A stretch of 33,825 bases of DNA from UBA6165 sp044233745 (GTDB lineage: Bacteria; Bacteroidota; Bacteroidia; Flavobacteriales_D; Crocinitomicaceae), in assembly GCA_044233745.1 (NCBI GenBank), contig JBIIJN010000020.1:1-33825 (forward strand). Direction: 5' to 3'. The notes under the pieces are model-generated. The model was given only the letters and a program-made list of their open reading frames with translations, searched no databases and had not been told where the DNA came from. The translations under genes were made by a program, and so were the position numbers. Positions 6,484 to 15,207 of this stretch are shown in pieces. Within the stretch, counting starts at the first letter, position 1. Each line of letters opens with the position of its first letter.

Positions 6484-9215
6484 CGTGCAAGTGTAATATT
6501 TCCAGATTCTTCTTGAATGGTGCCATCAGTCAGCGTTACTTGAAGTTTGTAGGCATAAACACCGACAGGAATAGGATTTCCTCTGAAAGTGCCGTCCCAA
6601 CATTCCGTTTGACTTTTTGATGTAAATACCAACTCACCCCATCGGTTATAAATGGAATAAGTCATGGTTTGAACGCAACTACCCATCAGACAAAGTTTGT
6701 CGTTCAAGGCGTCCCCATTTGGGGAGAAGATTGTTGGCATAAATGCCTCGCCGCATGGTAATTGGGCATTCACTGTTGCTTGGGCTGTTTGAATACAACC
6801 ATTTGTTGCAGTAACAGTAACCGTGTATGTGGTATTTACAATAGGTGAAGCAATTGGGTTTGGGCAATCCGAACAACTCAATCCTTCATTTGGAGACCAT
6901 GCGTAAATGGCACCTGGCAGAGCCGGAACTGAAGTAGCTTCAAGCTGTGCAGATTCTTGATACTGAATAGTGGAAATAAATGGGTCAACAGAAACCAAGA
7001 AATTATCATTAAGACCAACTGTGAAATTGTTAGTTACGGAGCAGTTGTTTACATCTGTGATGTTTACTTGATAATCGCCTGCCTGCAAATTTGCCAAAAG
7101 CGCATTGGATGATCCGCCTGGCAACCAAACATATGAATAAGGCGCTATACCACCGCTTGGATTAACTAAAATTGAACCATTATCCTGATTGCAATCGCTA
7201 TTAGTTACGGAACCATTTGCCACAATTTGAGATAGCGAACCTACGGTAATAGTTCCAATGGATGTACATCCCTGAGGATCAGACACAGACACTGTATAAT
7301 TACCAGGAAACAAATTATTCGCAGTTGAATTTGTACCTCCTGTTGGAGACCAAATGTAAATGAATGGTCCAACACCTGTAGCCACAGTACTTGCTTGGCC
7401 TGTTGCAGTACCAAAACAAACAGCGTCTACTGCAGACATTTGTAAATCAGGACCAACACCATCAACCGTCACCGTTACTGAGGAAGAACCAGAACATCCG
7501 GATAAATCAATACCAACAACATTATATGTGGTTGTAACAACTGGATTGACAGTATGTGATGCTCCTATGCCTAAGCCATTATCCCAAGTATAAGTATTTG
7601 CCCCAAAAGCAGTTAACGTAGTACTTCCTCCTCCACAAATAGTTACATCTGGGGAAGTTGTAACATTTGGACTAGGGGAAACAGTGATATTCAGGCATTC
7701 TGAAAGGGTATCACCATTGGCGTCAGTTACAGTTAAGCATGCTGTTCCGCTTTGTGTTGGAGAAAAGGTAAATTGTTCAACAGTGCTTAATATATTTCCA
7801 TTAAAGGACCATTGGTAAGAAAAGGGAGCTATGCCACCGGTATTTGTAAGTAAGGTAGGGATAACATTTTCACCGAAACAAACAGAAGTATCATTGGAAA
7901 TTGAAATCTGCCAATCGGGACTGGTTACAAAAGGATTGGTGCAACAGGTTCCTCCATCGGATAAATCATAGACTTCACTCAACCAACAATTGTATTGAGT
8001 GTGATGAAAACGAAGATCACCGTTGAAAGCATTTAAGAAATAAGCTATCACTTCATCGGGGGTATTTCCTCCGCCAGCATAATAAATCGTATCGCATTGG
8101 CCGCTGACACCAACCATTAAACTGCTTGTAAAGGCTTGACCATTTTGATGAGTTGGCGCATATTCTAATGGCGGTGCAGTTAGTATTTGAACCAATGCAG
8201 GATTCACACCTGAAATACTGGTTGTAAAATTTCCCAATCCACAATTATTATTGTTTTGATTGGAATTAAAGCCTGCGTACAAGACTTCTGTGATGTTCCC
8301 TACAAACGGGCCGTTGATGTTTACAATTACTGGTTCATACGTACAAATTCCAATTTTTAGGTTGGGGATGTTTTGGTCGCAGTTTATATTAAGCGTGCCT
8401 CCATCATAGTTGGAATAAATAACGACGTTCCCGTTTTGATCGCAAATGGGAGAAGTGTTCACAATAGGTTGATTATTGTTGTAAAGAAGATACCATTGAT
8501 GTGTCATCCCTGAAGGTGGCACACCAGAAGATCCAGAGGAAGAAGGAAATAGACAAGTAGAGTTGACGGCGCTACCAAATTGTTGAGGCACCCATGTGCC
8601 ACCATTATTGATTGCAAAATTTTGGAAGCTTGTGGAGGTGTTTCCCGAACCAACTCTAATGCCAATTTCAACAAGGGTTTGCATTTGATTAACACTTGAA
8701 AAATCACCATAAATAAATTCTATCCCGGGTAAAATGAATGAGGTAAAGTTGAGTTTAGCCTGAAACGAAAAAGACTCGCCTTGCATACCTAATCGCCTCA
8801 CATTTTCCCATTGAATGATGATGCTTGTTGGCACATTATTAAACCCATTTACAATTTGATAACTTATTCGTGCATTGTTATTTGCACTCTCTAAATTGCA
8901 CGCAAATGGAGCAATTACTGGTGTTCCGGGTGGCTGAGAAATGGGGTTGTAATTCGTAGCACTGGCTGCCTGACCTAAGGTTATAAAACCATTCGTGCTA
9001 ACAAAAAGCATATTGTAAGCCTGCCCTCCTATGGTAAAAGGAACAATCGGAATTGCACTGGAAACTTGATCATCAAAATTTTGAGTAAATAACGGGACAT
9101 CATTCGTTAAATCATTGTAAACATTCAGTTGCTGACTGGTGTATTGAAACTCCAACTGTTGAGACCAGGTGACAGAGCTGATCAACAAAACGATTATTAG
9201 CGATTTTATTCCCAT
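6480..9215 (-). CDS. T9SS type B secreted protein with Ig/PKD-like and SprB-type repeats
   Basis: A 911-residue protein with signal peptide MGIKSLIIVLLISSVTWSQ. Residues about 20-240 form a beta-rich N-terminal region (TIGGQAYNMLFVSTNGFITL, IIIQWENVRRLG) like those seen at the start of many T9SS proteins, followed by a Cys-rich section. Ig/PKD-like units follow (FSYQWSFNG, TYTWDNGLG). Two SprB-type repeats are clear: VGPFIYIWSPTGGTNSTANN and GGIAPYSYVWLPGGSSNALL, each followed by an AGDYQVNITD-like strand. The last about 90 residues are a CHU_C type B sorting domain (MPTIFSPNGDALNDKLCL, IYNRWGELVF, CWDGTFRGN). SprB itself is a surface adhesin for gliding, so an adhesive role is plausible but is inference. 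It overlaps the next gene by four bases, so the two are probably made together. No clear promoter match was found upstream. Confidence 0.9.
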   Translation of the reverse strand: MGIKSLIIVLLISSVTWSQQLEFQYTSQQLNVYNDLTNDVPLFTQNFDDQVSSAIPIVPFTIGGQAYNMLFVSTNGFITLGQAASATNYNPISQPPGTPVIAPFACNLESANNNARISYQIVNGFNNVPTSIIIQWENVRRLGMQGESFSFQAKLNFTSFILPGIEFIYGDFSSVNQMQTLVEIGIRVGSGNTSTSFQNFAINNGGTWVPQQFGSAVNSTCLFPSSSGSSGVPPSGMTHQWYLLYNNNQPIVNTSPICDQNGNVVIYSNYDGGTLNINCDQNIPNLKIGICTYEPVIVNINGPFVGNITEVLYAGFNSNQNNNNCGLGNFTTSISGVNPALVQILTAPPLEYAPTHQNGQAFTSSLMVGVSGQCDTIYYAGGGNTPDEVIAYFLNAFNGDLRFHHTQYNCWLSEVYDLSDGGTCCTNPFVTSPDWQISISNDTSVCFGENVIPTLLTNTGGIAPFSYQWSFNGNILSTVEQFTFSPTQSGTACLTVTDANGDTLSECLNITVSPSPNVTTSPDVTICGGGSTTLTAFGANTYTWDNGLGIGASHTVNPVVTTTYNVVGIDLSGCSGSSSVTVTVDGVGPDLQMSAVDAVCFGTATGQASTVATGVGPFIYIWSPTGGTNSTANNLFPGNYTVSVSDPQGCTSIGTITVGSLSQIVANGSVTNSDCNQDNGSILVNPSGGIAPYSYVWLPGGSSNALLANLQAGDYQVNITDVNNCSVTNNFTVGLNDNFLVSVDPFISTIQYQESAQLEATSVPALPGAIYAWSPNEGLSCSDCPNPIASPIVNTTYTVTVTATNGCIQTAQATVNAQLPCGEAFMPTIFSPNGDALNDKLCLMGSCVQTMTYSIYNRWGELVFTSKSQTECWDGTFRGNPIPVGVYAYKLQVTLTDGTIQEESGNITLAR

Positions 9216-9368
9216 TTGGTGCCTATTTCTTTCTAAACAATTTAAGTTTAATTTGGTTCAGTATTTTAGAATTTTTTTAAAAGCATAATCGAAGTGAACT
9301 AGCTGCAGCTTCATGGTTTACAAGTCATTGATTTAAACAAAGAAAACACCTGTAAAACCACTCCCATT

Positions 9369-9521
9369 TTATAATCCGTAGGAATCAAATGATTGAATTT
9401 TAAAAAGTGATCGATGTCCCGCTTCAAGTGGTTCACTCCAATCTGAATTACCGCTCATTCTTACTCTTACTCTTTTATCGAAATTATCTGTTATGACTCC
9501 CAGTCTAGAATTTCTTTTAAA
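9369..9521 (-). pseudogene. Possible remnant of a degraded protein gene
   Basis: A 50-codon stretch with no start codon at its head lies between an in-frame TGA (9522-9524) and TAA (9369-9371). Its translation looks like real beta-rich protein sequence: GVITDNFDKRVRVRMSGNSD, then WSEPLEAGHRS and LFKIQSFDSYGL. A neighbouring frame just upstream (SEISNLFIDLKEILDWES) is also protein-like, which would fit a frameshifted relic. I do not recognise a family. Chance is a real alternative for so short a stretch. Confidence 0.25.
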
Positions 9522-9570
9522 TCAATAAACAAGTTCGATATTTCAGACCTTTGGCTAAAACAAAAATCAA

Positions 9571-9600
9571 AGCGAGCGAATTACTTCGTTCGCTTTTTTT
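9571..9600. terminator. Hairpin terminator, probably for the gene at 9637-10635
   Basis: AGCGAGCGAA / TTCGTTCGCT pair around a TTAC loop, with one G-T wobble. The plus strand continues with a seven-base T run and the minus strand with TTTGATTTTTG, so it may work in both directions. The nearest gene ending into it is the minus-strand gene at 9637. No plus-strand gene precedes it. Confidence 0.55.
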
Positions 9601-9636
9601 GTTCAATATTCAAGAATGAAAAATTTCGATTACATA

Positions 9637-10635
9637 TTACACAGCAGTTTTTCGCTCATAAACATACAGCCCAATCAACTTGCTCCAATTTACTTTGGAG
9701 GTTTTGAAAGGAGCTCTTCGAAATCCCACGGCATGAAACAACCAAGCCATTCGAGAGCGCACGCGATGAACTTTTCCAATTTGATAGGTAAACGATACAT
9801 ACTTGATGCCGGAATCTGTATAAAAGATCACGTCGTATCCCGTATAGGCAGGTAATGAAGCCAGAATTGACTGCGCGCCATCATAAACCCACAAGACACA
9901 ATCGCATGGTTTGTTTTTGTCTCGATTCCTCCAAATTCTCTTCACCTTGCTCCAGTTTTCTTTGCTAACGGCACGGCATAAGGCACTTTTTGTTGGGTCA
10001 TAAACGACATGTTTTGGCAAAATTTCAAACGGATACTCCAAAAAATTGCTTGCAAAACTCCCCTCCCAAATAAAATGATCGGGATATTCATCGACATCAT
10101 CTTCTGGAATAGGGTCTGAGTCTGTAAATTGGCGAAAAGCATACTTGAAAAACGAAGAATTTTCTGGTGTATAAAGTACTTGAAATGCGTATTTTCCTTT
10201 ATTCAAATCAGGAATTTGAATGGATGATTCGAAGCGCAATCTGGCATTTTTACTATCATTGACAAAAAGAGGCAAGGAATAAGTTTCTCCTGCTTCCAAT
10301 TGCCAAAAACTCCCTTCGGTTTTATATTTTGAAGTGTCCATATCCAAAAATTCTTGAGAAGTGTAAAACAAAGTGTATTTGCCCGCTTGATCTATCTCAT
10401 AAACACGGAGTTGAAAAAGCGGTTTCCCATAGTTTTGAGCATACGGAACAAGAATGCCCCCACGATGATTGGAAACATTCTGAATATGTATTCGCAACGG
10501 AATTATATCCGATTGGTGCTCCAAAATAGGAAGCTGCTCCAAGGTGATTTTCAAATCCTGAGGACGTAAATCTTTGGCATACCCCATCCATGAGACACCC
10601 CATAAAAGTAATAAAACTAGTCCTCGTGCATCCAT
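9637..10635 (-). CDS. Secreted protein of unknown function
   Basis: A 332-residue protein. Residues 1-20 are a signal peptide (MDARGLVLLLLWGVSWMGYA) before KDLRPQDLKI. The rest is rich in aromatic residues and predicted beta strands, for example FQLRVYEIDQAGKYTLFYTS, SFWQLEAGETYSLPLFVND and GKYAFQVLYTPENSSFF, which together resemble an Ig-like or fibronectin-like fold at about residues 30-210. The C-terminal third is basic (KVKRIWRNRDKNKPCDCVLW, RVRSRMAWLFHAVGFRRAPF). No catalytic motif or T9SS sorting domain is visible, so it probably stays in the periplasm or outer membrane. Its start lies 19 bases inside the 3' end of the MORN-repeat gene, so they are likely one operon. I do not recognise the family. 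Confidence 0.75.
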   Translation of the reverse strand: MDARGLVLLLLWGVSWMGYAKDLRPQDLKITLEQLPILEHQSDIIPLRIHIQNVSNHRGGILVPYAQNYGKPLFQLRVYEIDQAGKYTLFYTSQEFLDMDTSKYKTEGSFWQLEAGETYSLPLFVNDSKNARLRFESSIQIPDLNKGKYAFQVLYTPENSSFFKYAFRQFTDSDPIPEDDVDEYPDHFIWEGSFASNFLEYPFEILPKHVVYDPTKSALCRAVSKENWSKVKRIWRNRDKNKPCDCVLWVYDGAQSILASLPAYTGYDVIFYTDSGIKYVSFTYQIGKVHRVRSRMAWLFHAVGFRRAPFKTSKVNWSKLIGLYVYERKTAV

Positions 10636-12812
10636 CCTGGGTGATTATTGGGTGTGGATAAATCCTCGTTTAAAAAGTCTGACCAAGACATCGCTTGGTT
10701 TTCAATCTCTACGGTGCCATCACCATAAAGTATGATGTGATACGTATTCATTTGGTTTTGAATCGTAATTTTCCAGCTGTTGACAGTTTTTTGTTCAATC
10801 GAATAACGCACTATTGATGAATATTTTGACTTTTCCGATTGCAGAGGATTGTACACTTGAATCAAAGAAAAACTTTTAGGGAAAATTTGTTTCATCATGG
10901 CCATGTTGATCCATTCTTTCAACTCAATAGTGACGTAAACTTCTCCATTCACAAATTGAAAATCTGGCAAACTAACATTCAACTGAGCCAAACCTGCCAA
11001 AAGTTCTTTGCTGTACTCAGAGACAACATTAGTGGTTTTGAGGTCGCCATGATACGTCTGAATCAATCGAATTTGCAAAACCTGATTACCAACTAAAGAA
11101 TATGAAATCCATTCAGGATAATGTGGAGCCACGCGGTTCAACTGCCAAATAATGGCCGCGATAGAATCCACTTCTCCCATTGTTTTCCTCAAAGACTCTG
11201 GGGCGTAAAGCTGTCTATTCAAAATATGATAAGCTGCAGAAGTATAGAATTGTTTTTCGGAAACTTTCAGCTTTTGATAAGTATCCATAAAAGATTTGGT
11301 TTTATCATCTTTAGGTATCCAAACACCGTTTTCATAATGAGCCTCATGGCTTAAAACACCCTTGTTGTAAACCCTATAGGAACCATGTCTTGTTCCGTTT
11401 TCGTAATTTATGTCGAGCTCAATAGTTCCTGTGGAGTCAAATTCTTGAAAATGACCGTGAATTTTTCCATCGAGCAATTTCTTTGAACGAATTTTTACCC
11501 CATTTGAAGCATATTCTTCCACGAATTGTTCACGACCTTTTCTAAAATCAAGATAACTCAAATTTCCATCTTCAAAATATTTTTTCAAGGAATACACAGA
11601 TGCAAATTCACTTTTTTCAAGCAAAACTTCATCCTTCAAATTACCGTTTGCATACCATTCTTGATTGGAAGTAACTTTTGTTTTATCACGGAAATAGTTT
11701 CTTTTGGACATCTTTTCTCTACCAGATTCGAACCATTCGTGATACACCGTATCTGCACCTGGCATATGATTCATGAAGGATTTCATTTGTCCAGACGGGA
11801 ACCAAAAAGTCTCTTTGCCTTTGTCAATGGATAGATTAACCAGTTCTTGTTGGTGAATTAAAACACCCAGTTCTGTCCATTCCTGAAGTTTACCCATGCC
11901 CGATTCATCAAAACGAAATAGCAAAACAAGCGCTCCGTTTTCCGCCCATTCTTCTTTTTGAGCCTGAAAAGGAAATTTTCCTTGGGTATTGTAAAAATGA
12001 CGTGCTTTCAGATTGCCATTGTCGTGCCAATAAGTCCAAAGGCCATTTTTGAATCCCGTTTCATACGACCCTTTGCTAACGGTATCTCCCAAAAAGTTAA
12101 ACGCTACAAAATCACCTTGCAGTTTGCCCGATTTATAAGACATCTTTTCTTTGATTTTTCCATTGTGGTGAAATTTCAATGATGGCCCCTCTAGTGAAGC
12201 AAATTCATGTGTTCCATCGACGAGTAATTTATGGTGTTTTTCTTCGATGATTTGTCCGGCATCATCAAAGCTCCTTTCTCGACCAAATGGAACCTGTAAA
12301 TAGGTATAACCATCCTCGTCAATGGTATGCGGCGGATGACTCGGCCTTTGATATTCATTTAATTCACTTTCTTTTACCCAAGCAAAAAATTGATCAAATC
12401 TCGGATGTCCATTCACATGATACGACTTCCTATGCATGCAACGCCTTTTGCTTTTGTCATAAAAATAAATCTCATGATACATCAACATACCAAGCTCATT
12501 GAAACTTTTATACTCACCGATTAGTGAGTCGCGCCTTTTCGTATAGATTTCTAAAGAAGAAACGAGTTTGTTCTCCGTAGAATATTGCACTTCTTTTTGC
12601 AATCTTCCGGCTTCAAACGAGCGATACAAGAAAGGAGCATTGCCATTCTTTTCCTCACAAATACCTTCAAGCGGAATTTGTGTATTGGGCTGGTAATAGG
12701 TGGCAAACACCCAAGAACCGCCTTTTTTATAAGACGTTTTATAGGTGCAAGGGTCTTGCGCAAGCGACAAAACAGCACATAGAAAAACACATGATAAACT
12801 TAAATAGCGCAT
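10617..12812 (-). CDS. Secreted MORN-repeat (YwqK/MORN_2-like) protein
   Basis: A 731-residue protein with signal peptide MRYLSLSCVFLCAVLSLA, cleaved before QDPC. Residues about 190-515 hold many MORN_2-type repeats of about 22 residues: HHNGKIKEKMSYKSGKLQGD, SYETGFKNGLWTYWHDNGNL, WYANGNLKDEVLL and NYENGTRHGSYRVYNKGVL. Proteins with this repeat are often named YwqK-family antitoxins in databases, but that name carries no evidence of a toxin-antitoxin role here. MORN_2 repeats form beta-hairpin ladders. The last 210 residues (after GVWIPKDDK) have no repeats and are unrecognised. An in-frame extension to 12896 crosses the promoter region and lacks a signal peptide, so I start at 12812. It shares 19 bases with the next gene, which suggests coupled translation and a shared function. 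Confidence 0.85.
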   Translation of the reverse strand: MRYLSLSCVFLCAVLSLAQDPCTYKTSYKKGGSWVFATYYQPNTQIPLEGICEEKNGNAPFLYRSFEAGRLQKEVQYSTENKLVSSLEIYTKRRDSLIGEYKSFNELGMLMYHEIYFYDKSKRRCMHRKSYHVNGHPRFDQFFAWVKESELNEYQRPSHPPHTIDEDGYTYLQVPFGRERSFDDAGQIIEEKHHKLLVDGTHEFASLEGPSLKFHHNGKIKEKMSYKSGKLQGDFVAFNFLGDTVSKGSYETGFKNGLWTYWHDNGNLKARHFYNTQGKFPFQAQKEEWAENGALVLLFRFDESGMGKLQEWTELGVLIHQQELVNLSIDKGKETFWFPSGQMKSFMNHMPGADTVYHEWFESGREKMSKRNYFRDKTKVTSNQEWYANGNLKDEVLLEKSEFASVYSLKKYFEDGNLSYLDFRKGREQFVEEYASNGVKIRSKKLLDGKIHGHFQEFDSTGTIELDINYENGTRHGSYRVYNKGVLSHEAHYENGVWIPKDDKTKSFMDTYQKLKVSEKQFYTSAAYHILNRQLYAPESLRKTMGEVDSIAAIIWQLNRVAPHYPEWISYSLVGNQVLQIRLIQTYHGDLKTTNVVSEYSKELLAGLAQLNVSLPDFQFVNGEVYVTIELKEWINMAMMKQIFPKSFSLIQVYNPLQSEKSKYSSIVRYSIEQKTVNSWKITIQNQMNTYHIILYGDGTVEIENQAMSWSDFLNEDLSTPNNHPGWMHED

Positions 12813-12884
12813 TGTTAAAATCAAATTAATCAGGATTTTTTGACATGCAAAAATCGAGCAAAAAAAATACAAAATAGATTTTAA

Positions 12885-12916
12885 TTTGCAAATCAACTCA
12901 TTGATGTCTATATTTG
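12885..12916 (+). promoter_or_regulatory. Promoter of the choice-of-anchor-J / T9SS type A gene
   Basis: TTTG (12885-12888) is followed after 20 bases by TATATTTG (12909-12916), an exact match to the Bacteroidota signature. The -7 box ends 19 bases before the ATG. Confidence 0.65.
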
Positions 12917-12935
12917 CAACAAAAACTAATTAATC

Positions 12936-14789
12936 ATGAAGAAAGTATTATTAAATCTTACAATGATTTTAGCTATTGGTACTTCTGCTTTCGCACAGTC
13001 TATTGGAAATAGATTGCCTGCAGAACAAGCAAAAAATAGCAAAAATCAACTCACTCCTGCTTTTGTTGAAAATCAAGCATTATCAGGTACACGCGCTGAG
13101 GGCGACATTATTTGGTCGGATAATTTCTCTATACCAGCCAACTGGTCTTTCAGCAACACAAGTAGTCCGCCACACGGTTGGTCAATCACTACAAATTTGA
13201 GTGCACCGCCAATGGCAACGCAAACTGCCCCTTTGATTCCTGTAAATTTTCCAACAGGATCTAATGGCTATGCTTTGTGTGATTCAGATGCTGCTGGTGA
13301 CGGATCGAGCACAAACGCCACTTTGGTTTATTCAGGCACACCTATCGATTGTTCAGCCAATCCAAATGTGTCATTGAAGTTTAATACTTGTACTAGAAAC
13401 TTCGCATCAACTTATTTTGTTCGCGTTAGTGGAAATAATGGTGCTACTTGGACAGAAATTCCTGTATTAACAAACATTACAACGAATGTAAACACAGCTA
13501 ACTCTGAAGAGGTTCAATTGAACATCTCTGCAATTGCAGGTAATTCAAGTGAAGTGTTGATTGGTTTCCGTTACCAAGCAGAATGGGGCTGGTTTTGGGC
13601 AATTGACGATGTTGAGTTGTTTGAATCTTGGAACTACGATTTAAATATGACTGAAGTTATATCATCACTTGGTGTAGCTGAGTTCAAATATACAATTATG
13701 CCTGTAACTCAGGTGGTTTCTGGTTTGAAAATGGGCTTTGGTGCTGATGTATTCAACAACGGAGCAATGACTATGACTCCAGCACTTGAAGCCACTCAAG
13801 GTGCATGGACGTTTACTGGAAGTACAACTACATCTCTTCCAAACCAAACTACAAACGACACATTGTCAATTCCTGCTGCAAGTGGTTACACAATTCCAAG
13901 TACTGTTGGCACATACAATATTGCATTAGAACTTACTACAACTGAAACAGTTCAAGACCCTGATGCAATAGAAACAACAATGCCTTTCGCTGTTTCTCCT
14001 TTGGTAATGGCGGGTGACGATTTCAACGGAACAGCTGGATCTCTATCTGGTGGTTTCTTCGGATGGGCTGAAGCTACTGGTGACCCAGGTATCGGACGTG
14101 AGTTTGAAATGAATGCCGCTGGTTCAATAGGTCGCGTGGCAGTTGGTATCGCTAGTGTGAATACTGCAAACCAAAGTACTTACTTAGGTAGAGAAATTTT
14201 TGTAGAACTTTGGAGAGTTGTTGATGGTGAGCCAGTTTTTGCTGGTATTTCAGAACCACACATCGTGGCCAATGGAAATTTTGGAAACTTGGTACAATGT
14301 TATTTTGAGGAGCCCGTTCTTGTTAGCCCAGGAGATATCATCTTGGCGATAGGAGCATCAGGTGAAAACAGCCTTGTTCCTGTTGCATTTTCAGGATGGC
14401 AATTGGCTGGAACAACTGTAGGTAAAGCAGGTTCTGAATTTGTAACATTGGCTGCAGATGGTGACTACGTTGAGGTTCCTGTAATCCGTTTGGATTTCGG
14501 TAACTACGCAAACATTGCTAACGAGACTTTAATTTCAGAAGATGTTGTTGTTTTCCCAAACCCAGCAGCAGATAACGCTACAGTTTCTTACACGTTGAAT
14601 GCTGAGTCGAATGTAACTATCGTAGTTCGTGACCTTTCTGGTAAAGTTGTTTATACAACTGAAAGCGGATTGGTTGGTGCTGGTACTTACAACACAACTA
14701 TTGATATGAACGCATTTGCTCAAGGTATGTACACAGTTACATTGACTGCAAACGGTGCTCAAACTACACAAAAATTGATCAAGAAGTAA
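12936..14789 (+). CDS. T9SS type A secreted protein with choice-of-anchor-J-like domain
   Basis: A 617-residue protein with a clear signal peptide (MKKVLLNLTMILAIGTSAFA, then Q). Residues about 55-235 fit a MAM-like/choice-of-anchor-J (cleaved adhesin) domain: IIWSDNFSIPANWSFSN, NPNVSLKFNTCTRNFASTYF, VRVSGNNGATWTEIPV and WGWFWAIDDVELFE. The middle (about 240-530) is beta-rich and unassigned, with a FFGWAEATGDPGIGREFEMN region. Residues about 540-617 are a type A sorting domain: VVVFPNPAADNATVSYTL, VRDLSGKVVY and AQGMYTVTLTANGAQTTQKL, followed by a basic end. The domain is typical of surface adhesins and peptidase accessory regions; no catalytic motif is visible. It has its own strong promoter match and its own terminator, so it is a single-gene unit. 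Confidence 0.9.
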   Translation: MKKVLLNLTMILAIGTSAFAQSIGNRLPAEQAKNSKNQLTPAFVENQALSGTRAEGDIIWSDNFSIPANWSFSNTSSPPHGWSITTNLSAPPMATQTAPLIPVNFPTGSNGYALCDSDAAGDGSSTNATLVYSGTPIDCSANPNVSLKFNTCTRNFASTYFVRVSGNNGATWTEIPVLTNITTNVNTANSEEVQLNISAIAGNSSEVLIGFRYQAEWGWFWAIDDVELFESWNYDLNMTEVISSLGVAEFKYTIMPVTQVVSGLKMGFGADVFNNGAMTMTPALEATQGAWTFTGSTTTSLPNQTTNDTLSIPAASGYTIPSTVGTYNIALELTTTETVQDPDAIETTMPFAVSPLVMAGDDFNGTAGSLSGGFFGWAEATGDPGIGREFEMNAAGSIGRVAVGIASVNTANQSTYLGREIFVELWRVVDGEPVFAGISEPHIVANGNFGNLVQCYFEEPVLVSPGDIILAIGASGENSLVPVAFSGWQLAGTTVGKAGSEFVTLAADGDYVEVPVIRLDFGNYANIANETLISEDVVVFPNPAADNATVSYTLNAESNVTIVVRDLSGKVVYTTESGLVGAGTYNTTIDMNAFAQGMYTVTLTANGAQTTQKLIKK

Positions 14790-14809
14790 TCTTCTTATTC
14801 AAAAATATG

Positions 14810-14843
14810 AAAGCGGCTCATCGAAAGATGGGTCGCTTTTTTT
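14810..14843 (+). terminator. Rho-independent terminator of the type A gene
   Basis: AAAGCGGCTCATC pairs imperfectly with GATGGGTCGCTTT around a GAAA loop and is followed by a T run. It starts about 20 bases after the stop codon. Confidence 0.75.
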
Positions 14844-15207
14844 GTGAAGATAATTTGGACTTGCTCTGTTAACTTAGCGGCCTGTCTGCTATTCTGTCGC
14901 GGCAGAGGATTCTCGAAAACTGAAAACGATCTCATCGATTGTCACTCGGAGCGGAAAGATATACTCAACTAAAATCCTAGAAAGCGAATAGGAAATAGCA
15001 AAATAATAGCGCTATCTATCATATACCTTTTAATCCAAATATGCATGGATTATTTTACATACAGCAGGTGCATGAAAAACCAGAGAATAGCTGATCTCTT
15101 GAAACAACGACGAATGAATTTAGTCCGATCAAACGAACTCTAGAGCGATTAATCGAAATCCTAAGATTTAAATCACAGGCCCAACATAAAGCCTGAAGAA
15201 GCGTAAA
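14844..15207. other. 364-base gap with no supported gene
   Basis: Nothing coding can be supported. The stretch contains a near-perfect 14-base palindrome (TCTGTCGCGGCAGA, 14893-14906) and, on the minus strand, a 40-codon open stretch ending at 14889 with no start at its head (it includes VTIDEIVFSFRESSAATE). A weak hairpin CAGGC/GCCTG (15176-15195) lies 12 bases past the stop of the M36 peptidase gene but has no T tract. Confidence 0.5.

Larger units (their letters stand above)
9216..9636. other. 421-base gap between genes
   Basis: It holds the upstream region of the type B gene at 9215 (no clear -7 match), a possible gene remnant on the minus strand (9369-9521) and a hairpin with a T tract (9571-9600). 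I see no RNA gene. Confidence 0.6.

Noticed and set aside
10617..12812. Toxin-antitoxin locus, suggested by the YwqK-like MORN repeats
   Set aside because: Both this protein and its overlapping partner have signal peptides, and the partner has no toxin motif; the database name for the repeat family is not evidence of function.
14950..15060. Short hydrophobic open frame on the minus strand (begins MHIWIKRYMIDSAIILLFP, 25 codons)
   Set aside because: No promoter or ribosome-binding signal and very short; expected by chance in AT-rich DNA.
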